Position numbers and translations under genes: made by a program. A DNA stretch of 6,189 nt from an uncultured Dorea sp. GTDB taxonomy: Bacteria; Bacillota; Clostridia; Lachnospirales; Lachnospiraceae. Of the stretch, positions 1-3,964 are shown in pieces; position 1 is the stretch's first letter, and each line of letters opens with the position of its first letter. The stretch is taken from NCBI GenBank assembly GCA_910584615.1, contig CAJUAM010000059.1, positions 1 through 6,189 of the forward strand. The letters run 5' to 3'. The notes beneath the pieces were generated by a model. The model did not search any database and was not told the origin of the DNA. It saw nothing but the letters and a program-made list of their open reading frames with translations.

Positions 1-225
1 CAAGGTTATCAAATACGAGCTGTAAATCCTCTAAAAAGTCCTGTTTAAAACGGGTGATTTTAGAAGCATCCAGGACTTTAGTAAATCCACAGAACTCATG
101 AAGGGGTTTGGAATAAGCGAGGAAAGTTAAAAGAATCTGATCCGTAGGGATAGAGAAAATACGCTGAATGATCAAAGTCCACAGAAAAAAATATCTGCCA
201 AAGAGAGCTGTTTATATGATATCAT
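1..225 (-). pseudogene. IS1182-like (DUF772-type) transposase, internally deleted, partial
   Basis: ATG at 223-225 starts MISYKQLSLADIFFCGL and hits TGA at 172. One frame over, from about 184, the reading continues as LWTLIIQRIFSIPTDQILL, then EFCGFTKVLDASKITRFKQ, and runs off the left edge. Both halves match my memory of one transposase N-terminus. That region normally has about 45-50 more residues between LADIF and the LLW..IIQRIFSIPTD motif. The join falls in a run of seven T (185-191). Deletion plus frame change makes this copy inactive. The usual V-P-D-A-S-K motif also reads V-L-D-A-S-K. The DDE catalytic region lies outside the window. Confidence 0.78.
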
Positions 226-234
226 AGGTATCAG

Positions 235-309
235 AATAACTCCTTTCTTAGGTGTATGGTTTTTAGTTTTTAGGCAACTCTATTATACCATATCCGGTGA
301 GGAGTTATT
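235..309. repeat. Nested inverted repeats around the transposase leader
   Basis: AATAACTCCT (235-244) is the exact reverse complement of AGGAGTTATT (300-309). Inside it, TATGGT (255-260) is the reverse complement of ACCATA (287-292). On the minus strand the 235-244 arm is the purine-rich AGGAGTTATT that would be the transposase ribosome binding site, while the 300-309 arm lies upstream of the -10. Only transcripts entering from outside would contain both arms. Confidence 0.6.
282..287 (-). promoter_or_regulatory. Promoter-like extended -10 (TGGTATAAT) of the transposase
   Basis: Minus strand TGGTATAAT is a perfect -10 hexamer with an upstream TG. No good -35 is visible at 16-18 nt, which is acceptable for an extended -10. 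Start of transcription would be near 275, about 50 nt before the transposase ATG. Confidence 0.5.
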
Positions 310-322
310 TGTTTTTAATAAC

Positions 323-357
323 AAAAAAAGCGTACCACTATTTTTAATGATACGCTT
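323..357 (-). terminator. Intrinsic terminator at the end of the minus-strand unit
   Basis: On the minus strand, AAGCGTA (357-351) pairs with TACGCTT (334-328). The stem continues inward through TCATT/AGTGG with G-U pairs, for 12 bp and a 6-nt AAAAAT loop. Seven T (329-323) directly follow, the last two overlapping the stem base. The orientation suits the end of the alarmone-synthetase operon and shields it from the insertion sequence downstream. Confidence 0.8.
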
Positions 358-385
358 ATGATTATTTAGATATAAACATCAACGG

Positions 386-584
386 TCAAATCTTCCCATT
401 GATTTTTTTAAGATAGCCGCCGTTCGCCTTGCGGAAAACCTGTGCTTCCTCAAAACTTATAGTAAAAGTCCAAAATATTTTTCTCCTATCTTTGTGATAT
501 AGCCACCTGAGCGGTATATCGCGGTCAGTGAGATACCATGTTCTGGAAATTTATTCTGTAGTATTGAAATGATTATAAAGCTTT
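386..584 (-). pseudogene. Frameshifted remnant of a small gene, no start codon
   Basis: Two adjacent frames each read like protein but neither stands alone. The first gives SFIIISILQNKFPEHGISL, then TAIYRSGGYITKIGEKYF, and stops at 457. The second, about 475 to 386, gives TFTISFEEAQVFRKANGGYL and KKINGKI before TGA. Joining them at the A/T runs near 475-485 gives a plausible product of about 65 aa. No ATG, GTG or TTG lies in the first frame; the ATG at 585-587 is out of frame by one base. I do not recognise the protein. It is either a decayed fourth gene of the operon or debris next to the insertion sequence. Confidence 0.4.
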
Positions 585-743
585 CATTTTTTCTAATTTT
601 TTCTGAACTTCTCTTCCTCTCTTGTTGCAGTAATCCATCCGTTCTTCATCTGTCATATGCTTTATCATTTGATAATTATATTCCCTGAGCGTATGAATAT
701 CCTCTATAGTAAAATTGGGACTCAAAACAGGTTTTTCCATCAT
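573..743 (-). CDS. Small charged protein (55/56 aa), third gene of the unit
   Basis: Two tandem ATGs in the same frame (741-743 and 738-740) give 56 or 55 aa. AAAAGGA (746-752) lies 2 nt before the first and 5 nt before the second, favouring the second. The gene begins 9 nt after the stop of the 74-aa gene. The sequence opens EKPVLSPNFTIEDIHTLRE, then YNYQMIKHMTDEERMDY, and ends in a Lys/Arg-rich helix (GREVQKKLEKMKAL). The PxLSxxFTIEDIxxLREYNY pattern is familiar to me from small antitoxin-like proteins of Lachnospiraceae, but I cannot name a family. The compact helical, charged make-up with no membrane segment fits an antitoxin or small regulator. The stop is TAA at 573-575. The spacing makes co-transcription with the two preceding genes likely. 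Confidence 0.7.
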   Translation of the reverse strand: MMEKPVLSPNFTIEDIHTLREYNYQMIKHMTDEERMDYCNKRGREVQKKLEKMKAL

Positions 744-752
744 TATCCTTTT

Positions 753-977
753 TTACAGGCTCAGAACACGTTCCTGAAACTTTTCCTTACTTTTCACAAT
801 TTCATAAGGTTCATATTCTCCATAGGCACTAGGACGGCTGATCGTCACCAACTGCACACCGTTCTCTCCTATCTGTTTTTGTAACTTTTCGGTAAAATCC
901 GCCAATGCTTTACCATGCCCGGTTTTTACTGCAATACAGCCCTTTTTATTAAATTCTTTCGCAATGAGATAACACAT
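753..977 (-). CDS. Conserved small protein, DUF6718-like, candidate antitoxin or partner
   Basis: The 74-aa protein starts at ATG 975-977, 29 nt inside the 3' end of the RelA/SpoT-like gene. It begins MCYLIAKEFNKKGC and continues with VKTGHGKAL and QLVTISRPSAYGEYEPY. I recall this pattern from a family of short Lachnospiraceae proteins named, as far as I remember, DUF6718; the function is unknown. It has no signal peptide, membrane segment or known DNA-binding motif. The predicted pattern is short beta strands (CYLIAK, IAVKT, QLVTI) with helices between them and a charged C-terminus. Overlap with the preceding gene and the strong internal ribosome binding site imply coupled production. By position it would be the antitoxin or accessory subunit of the alarmone synthetase. 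It may equally be an unrelated common small gene. Confidence 0.82.
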   Translation of the reverse strand: MCYLIAKEFNKKGCIAVKTGHGKALADFTEKLQKQIGENGVQLVTISRPSAYGEYEPYEIVKSKEKFQERVLSL

Positions 978-1572
978 AACTTAGCACCTCCTCAAACTGC
1001 TGCTCGCTTAATACTTTACCACCCTCGTACTCACTCCGCAATATCCTGCCTACAGAATCAGGATATTCCCTTTTATACAGATATTTATGCAGCCAATTAT
1101 TCAACTGTCTGTCATAGTAAGTATTTGCCTGAATTTCTATCGGATAATGGAAGTGATCAGGCTGAAAATAAATATGCACTCCTCGATAGCCGTCATCTTT
1201 CGCTTTTCCATGACTCATATCGACAATCCGTACTTCTTCCAGCATTTCCCCCTCTAACAAACTTGTATAACTGTCTGTTAGCATACGAAACCCTAAAATA
1301 TCATTAAAGACTTTTTCCAATCGCATATCAGGATAGAATTTATTGTATTTGCGTATACAGGAATCCTCACTTTTAATCCGGTAATCCAAATCGACCAGAT
1401 CCAAAATATCTGCTTCCTGATAAAATCTTATCATTTCGGAAACTTCCTGAAATAAGGTTTCTTTATCGAATTTCCACAGGCTATTGACAAGACTTCTTTC
1501 CATTTTGGTTTTGTAAGACAATTCTCGAAGAATTTGAACAGATAAGCTATTTTTCTCTAATTCACTTAACAA
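949..1572 (-). CDS. Small RelA/SpoT-domain alarmone synthetase, candidate toxSAS toxin
   Basis: The 207-aa cytoplasmic protein is a single (p)ppGpp-synthetase-type domain, which transfers pyrophosphate from ATP to a nucleotide or, in some toxins, to tRNA. Visible motifs in order are: YRIKSEDSCIRK (64-75; Arg65, Lys67, Ser68), the nucleotide and pyrophosphate grip; NDILGFRML (90-98) with metal-binding Asp91 (codon 1300-1302); KAKDDGYRGVHIYF (123-136) with Tyr129 and His133; and IEIQANT (145-151) with catalytic Glu146 (codon 1135-1137). All key positions of the RelA/SpoT fold are present. There is no HD hydrolase, TGS or ACT domain, unlike long RelA/Rel proteins (over 700 aa). The start is TTG with a GGAGG site. 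The stop overlaps the next gene by 29 nt. Domain assignment is secure. Whether it is a housekeeping small alarmone synthetase or a growth-blocking toxin is inference; linkage to tiny genes and a nuclease favours a toxin or defence role. Confidence 0.88.
   Translation of the reverse strand: MLSELEKNSLSVQILRELSYKTKMERSLVNSLWKFDKETLFQEVSEMIRFYQEADILDLVDLDYRIKSEDSCIRKYNKFYPDMRLEKVFNDILGFRMLTDSYTSLLEGEMLEEVRIVDMSHGKAKDDGYRGVHIYFQPDHFHYPIEIQANTYYDRQLNNWLHKYLYKREYPDSVGRILRSEYEGGKVLSEQQFEEVLSYVLSHCERI
985..993 (-). promoter_or_regulatory. Strong ribosome binding site inside the RelA/SpoT-like gene
   Basis: GAGGAGGTG, then CTAAGTT, then ATG at 977. This near-consensus site lies within the coding sequence of the upstream gene. 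It supports the 74-aa gene as genuine and suggests it is translated at a high rate, as expected if it must be in excess over the upstream product. Confidence 0.85.
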
Positions 1573-1579
1573 ACGATAT

Positions 1580-1584
1580 CCTCC
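1580..1584 (-). promoter_or_regulatory. Ribosome binding site deciding the TTG start of the RelA/SpoT-like gene
   Basis: GGAGG is followed by the 7-nt spacer ATATCGT and then TTG at 1572-1570. This is near-ideal spacing. No in-frame ATG or GTG competes close by, so the TTG is the well-supported start. Confidence 0.85.
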
Positions 1585-1633
1585 AAATGATTTTAGTATT
1601 TATCATTGCAAATATATATACTGTTTTATTCCA

Positions 1634-1840
1634 TCACAGACATATTAGCTTCAACTTTCTTATGCTAATCATAACATCAGATATCATATCCTTCCAGAAG
1701 AACAGCCTTCTTCTGGTTAAATATTCCTCCATGATAATGCTGCTTTCTTTCAATACCGCAAGCTTTTTAATCCACTTAAATAAATCTTCCCCGCCAGAAA
1801 CATTATTGGACTGATTAAACTTAGTTCCCTTAAACTGCAA
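1634..1840 (-). CDS. Possible small gene, unrecognised 68-aa product
   Basis: I do not recognise this product. It would begin at a TTG (1838-1840), with AGGAG (1850-1854) 9 nt upstream, which overlaps the TAG ending the restriction-like locus. An ATG nearer to that site (1845-1847) gives only a five-residue peptide. The product is basic and charged, with W/F-containing helices (EDLFKWIKKLAVLKES, then RRRLFFWKDMISDVMIS). It has no signal peptide and no membrane segment. It ends 61 nt before the start of the RelA/SpoT-like gene, so it could be the first gene of that operon or a degraded remnant. A perfect 9-bp inverted repeat lies inside it. Coding status is uncertain. Confidence 0.3.
   Translation of the reverse strand: MQFKGTKFNQSNNVSGGEDLFKWIKKLAVLKESSIIMEEYLTRRRLFFWKDMISDVMISIRKLKLICL
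1694..1716. repeat. Perfect 9-bp inverted repeat, 5-nt spacer
   Basis: CCAGAAGAA (1694-1702) and TTCTTCTGG (1708-1716) are exact reverse complements separated by CAGCC. No T-run follows on either strand, so it is not a standard intrinsic terminator. It lies about 120 nt upstream of the RelA/SpoT-like start, so it could be an operator or an RNA hairpin in the leader. It also falls inside the doubtful 68-aa frame. Confidence 0.5.
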
Positions 1841-1852
1841 AGACCATTTCTC

Positions 1853-2104
1853 CTATTCCTGAATTCCCCTTTCAATAGCTGATGCCAATGCTCTTAACCG
1901 ATTAATTGTCTTTTCTACACCTCTTAACATGTATCTCATATTTTCAGGAGAATCTTTTCTGTCAGCCTTTTGCAAAATACCAATTTCCTCTCTGGCAAGC
2001 GTTTCAAAAACATTGATTAACTCGTCTAAGGATGGAGACTCATTTGAACTTCTTAATAGCAAAAATAAGTCTCGCGGAGAAAGACCGTCTATGAGATAAT
2101 CCAT
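1853..2104 (-). pseudogene. C-terminal helical piece of the restriction-like protein
   Basis: This frame begins to look like coding sequence at about 2090 (DGLSPRDLFLLL), inside the 3' end of the nuclease piece, and runs to TAG at 1853-1855. The segment is rich in predicted helix: SLDELINVFETLAREEIG, then RYMLRGVEKTINRLRALA. An in-frame ATG at 2102-2104 and a TTG at 2126-2128 exist, but neither has a good Shine-Dalgarno. The amino acids DGLS are encoded twice close together, once in the nuclease frame (GATGGATTATCT) and once in this frame (GACGGTCTTTCT), right at the junction. That fits a deletion joining two similar sites and putting the C-terminal domain out of frame. Translation as a separate protein cannot be excluded. 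I do not know a function for this domain. Confidence 0.55.
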
Positions 2105-2597
2105 CAGGTACTTGAAATGTAAGTGCAATTTCCTGTAAATTCAAGCCAAGTTCCTTTGACGCCCTTGCAATTTCTGTTAGTTGATTTTCAGTAACAAGTG
2201 AAAATCCTTTTTTTCTGGCATGAGTTCGAATAGTACCATCACTAAATCCTGGGCCAACAATTGCCACATAATCTGCATTGTTCTTTTCTTTATGCGTATC
2301 TAATGCAATATCGCTTATATCATTATGTGATACCCGACCCCCAGATTTAGATTTTCCATCTATAATTGCAACGACATACTTATCTTCCTCATCCTTCCAT
2401 TTTACAACGACATCCGTATCACCGGATCCGCCGACTCTCTCAGCTTTAAATCCCATAAAACAAAATATATCTGCAATGGCTTCTTCGAAGGCAATCCCCG
2501 AACCTTTTCCTTCTGCACTGGGATCCATTGATGTGTTATGTAATCGATTACAGACTTCTTCAAGCTTACTGAGTGAGTGACTAACCACCACTTTCAT
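2040..2597 (-). CDS. PD-(D/E)xK nuclease piece, restriction-endonuclease-like
   Basis: From the ATG at 2595-2597 this is 185 aa. The frame is open further upstream to 2711, but that part overlaps the previous gene. I chose the inner ATG because it overlaps the previous stop as ATGA. The Shine-Dalgarno is weak, so translation would rely on coupling. Residues about 35-45 (AFEEAIADIF) form the leading helix with a Glu pair. GGSGDTDVVVKW places the first acidic residue at Asp62 (codon 2412-2414). AIIDGKSKSGG gives Asp80-Gly-Lys82 (codons 2358-2360 and 2352-2354), so this is a D-x-K version of the motif. YVAIVGPGF then fits the next core strand. The fold is that of Mrr/type II restriction nucleases, which cut DNA using divalent metal. 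The last 20 residues, after VPDGLS, look out of frame. No methyltransferase is in the window. Confidence 0.62.
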   Translation of the reverse strand: MKVVVSHSLSKLEEVCNRLHNTSMDPSAEGKGSGIAFEEAIADIFCFMGFKAERVGGSGDTDVVVKWKDEEDKYVVAIIDGKSKSGGRVSHNDISDIALDTHKEKNNADYVAIVGPGFSDGTIRTHARKKGFSLVTENQLTEIARASKELGLNLQEIALTFQVPDGLSHRRSFSARLIFAIKKFK

Positions 2598-3496
2598 TTC
2601 ATCAGATGTATTCTTTTGTTCAGATACTTCTCCATATCCATCTCTCCAACAAACTGCATATTTGAATGAAGAATCCTGATAAAGTCTAAATCGCTTCCCG
2701 TTTCCAGCCATGCTTTTGCTGCTGGAGTTGCTACATAAATATTTCGCCCTACTTCTTCTAAAAGACCAGATGCTTTTAGAAATGGCAGCATTGATTCAAC
2801 ACTGCTTAATTTCAGATTAAATTTTTTTGCTATAAATCCGAATAAATCCGTTTTAGTAATTTTATCAGAAGCACTTTGAATAATAATCCGCAAATTTTCT
2901 ATACGATTCGGACTTGGAACCCATATATTATATGTACATCTTTTCTTATGCAATTCAGGTGAATCAGCTAAATGCTGAAGCAATATAGCAATTTCTTCTG
3001 GAGGATCAGCAATTTCTATATCGTTCGACTCAAGATTCATAAGTTCCAGTACTTCTGGCTTAATCAAACACCACTCCTTTAGTGCCTCTCTCCTGGAATC
3101 AGTCACTTCCCATTTATAATTACTAATCGCTTGAATTAAACCCAGTACCTCTAGCCAATCCATGCGTTTGCGTATATTGCTCTTATTTTTCCAATGCAAT
3201 TCATAATCATTGCAAAGCTGCTTATCTGCTTCTTCCACTGTTTTCGGTTCAGTCTCCAGAATGCCCAGCACTTCACCAAACAGCCGATATCTATCTTGTA
3301 TCTGATCAGCCAATTTTCTCCGAGTTGGCTCTACTAAAAACTTCATGCCAGCCTCCGACAACATCAACCGTCCTGCTTGATTTCTTACAAATCCTACCTC
3401 CTTTAGAAAAGCAGCATATGTGCGCCATGATTGCGGTTGTGTTATTTCATAAATATCTGGAACTGAATCTAAATCATATGCCTGCCCTGAATCCAC
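2594..3496 (-). CDS. Restriction-associated winged-helix-like protein, N-terminal piece
   Basis: The piece is 300 aa from a GTG at 3496, but the frame is open back to 3616. The upstream residues (EWRKKGWSIPDIRGGKQIWY and on) look as protein-like as the rest, so the GTG is probably internal and the true start is lost. No Shine-Dalgarno precedes the GTG. Residues 33-77 and 242-286 form an internal repeat: G-R-L-M-L...RYRLFGEVL against G-R-N-I-Y...SNMQFVGEM. After the first copy, a segment of about 40 residues (to DWLEVLGLIQ, about 121) follows. After the second copy the frame ends within 15 residues, as if that segment were missing. The layout suggests DNA-recognition or helical domains in front of the nuclease piece. 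No catalytic motif is seen here. It overlaps the nuclease piece in an ATGA. The restriction assignment rests mostly on that neighbour. Confidence 0.55.
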   Translation of the reverse strand: MDSGQAYDLDSVPDIYEITQPQSWRTYAAFLKEVGFVRNQAGRLMLSEAGMKFLVEPTRRKLADQIQDRYRLFGEVLGILETEPKTVEEADKQLCNDYELHWKNKSNIRKRMDWLEVLGLIQAISNYKWEVTDSRREALKEWCLIKPEVLELMNLESNDIEIADPPEEIAILLQHLADSPELHKKRCTYNIWVPSPNRIENLRIIIQSASDKITKTDLFGFIAKKFNLKLSSVESMLPFLKASGLLEEVGRNIYVATPAAKAWLETGSDLDFIRILHSNMQFVGEMDMEKYLNKRIHLMK

Positions 3497-3681
3497 TAAT
3501 TCAACCAGTTTCTTTACCAGCGTGTACCATATTTGTTTTCCACCTCTAATATCAGGAATAGACCAACCTTTTTTTCTCCACTCATTTTTTAGTCTATCAC
3601 AACTTTTAAAAGGTTTCTAGCCTCTATTTTAATACTAAAAAATGGGAAACAAAGTAAACATCAAATCAAACACTAAGGGTT

Positions 3682-3713
3682 AAAACCACGCCATCTTTCA
3701 ACGGCATGGTTTT
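3682..3713 (-). terminator. Second hairpin downstream of ppdK, possible backup terminator
   Basis: Minus-strand AAAACCATGCC (3713-3703) pairs with GGCGTGGTTTT (3692-3682). The 11-bp stem has one U-G pair and a 10-nt loop. The run of only four T is part of the stem. On the plus strand the wobble becomes a C-A mismatch, so it again suits minus-strand transcripts better. Its position between ppdK and the restriction-like locus suggests it insulates the two. It could act weakly in both directions because it has the AAAA...TTTT form. Confidence 0.55.
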
Positions 3714-3817
3714 CTGCATTCATCTGGGAACATCTCTGATCATTGCAAAAGGTCGTCCAGTTTTGTCTCACTCCACCACCATCAAATAGGAAAAACTATT
3801 CTCTCCTTCTCTTCTCC

Positions 3818-3867
3818 AAAAAAGAGAAGAAGAGAATCTTGAAAGTATAGGCTGTCAAGATCCTCTT
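3818..3867 (-). terminator. Probable intrinsic terminator of ppdK
   Basis: On the minus strand, AAGAGGATCTTGA (3867-3855) pairs with TCAAGATTCTCTT (3842-3830). The stem is 13 bp with one G-U pair and a 12-nt loop. A pyrimidine stretch ending in six T (3823-3818) follows. The opposite strand would have an A-C mismatch at the wobble position, so the hairpin is better formed in the minus transcript, as expected for a site about 100 nt after the ppdK stop. A second imperfect purine/pyrimidine pairing (about 3798-3836) competes with it. This is visual pairing only; no energy was calculated. Confidence 0.7.
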
Positions 3868-3964
3868 TTGGGTTCATCTCTATTGTTTTTTATTACTGCT
3901 TCAGCAAAAAGCAATGTTTGCAATGAGGAAAAATCATTTTACAAAAACATCAGCTTCCAGTGTA

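Larger units (their letters stand above)
1..310 (-). mobile_element. 5' end of an IS1182-like insertion sequence (cut by window edge)
   Basis: The segment holds the leader and the 5' part of a degraded transposase. The outer boundary is set only roughly, by the inverted repeats ending at 309. I cannot identify the exact terminal inverted repeat or a target duplication, since the other end lies outside the window. The family call comes from the transposase fragment. Confidence 0.6.
1853..3616 (-). pseudogene. Broken restriction-endonuclease-like gene (three frames)
   Basis: This entry covers the whole locus; the three pieces are described separately. Seen directly: the codon phase changes by -1 near 2597-2640 and back by +1 near 2050-2100. 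Each piece continues the domain order expected of one large protein: winged-helix-like repeats, PD-(D/E)xK nuclease, C-terminal helical domain. The first piece is open back to a TAG at 3617-3619, yet its first 40 codons contain no ATG, GTG or TTG. An internal repeat in the first piece is cut off exactly where the phase changes. From memory of related clostridial proteins, a further helical/winged-helix segment would normally follow that point, and a linker would precede the C-terminal domain. I therefore infer deletions at both junctions. The alternative is a genuine split nuclease with overlapping genes. Sequencing error could explain single-base shifts but not missing segments. Confidence 0.6.
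3617..3964. other. Gene-free stretch between ppdK and the restriction-like locus
   Basis: No open frame with a credible start and ribosome binding site is visible on either strand. The stretch holds the two hairpins listed separately. Its left end (about 3617-3660, minus strand) is AT-rich, with a weak promoter-like pair TTGTTT...TAAAAT whose 15-nt spacing is short. This could have driven the restriction-like gene, but I would not call it a promoter. The direct repeat GCAATG occurs twice near 3911-3925 with no obvious role. Confidence 0.6.

Noticed and set aside
915..1307. 130-codon plus-strand open frame opposite the RelA/SpoT-like gene
   Set aside because: It is antisense to a gene with clear catalytic motifs and has no supporting ribosome binding site.
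1587..1814. Hydrophobic 75-codon plus-strand frame, resembling a small membrane toxin
   Set aside because: No Shine-Dalgarno precedes its ATG, because the nearby CCTCC is the complement of the synthetase's site. The hydrophobicity follows from AT-rich antisense sequence.
386..3616. CRISPR array, tRNA or rRNA in the accessory part
   Set aside because: No regularly spaced repeats and no tRNA-like cloverleaf or rRNA motif was seen when reading both strands.
3798..3836. Purine/pyrimidine near-palindrome around the A6 run as a separate terminator
   Set aside because: The pairing needs mismatches or a bulge and shares bases with the better 13-bp hairpin at 3830-3867.
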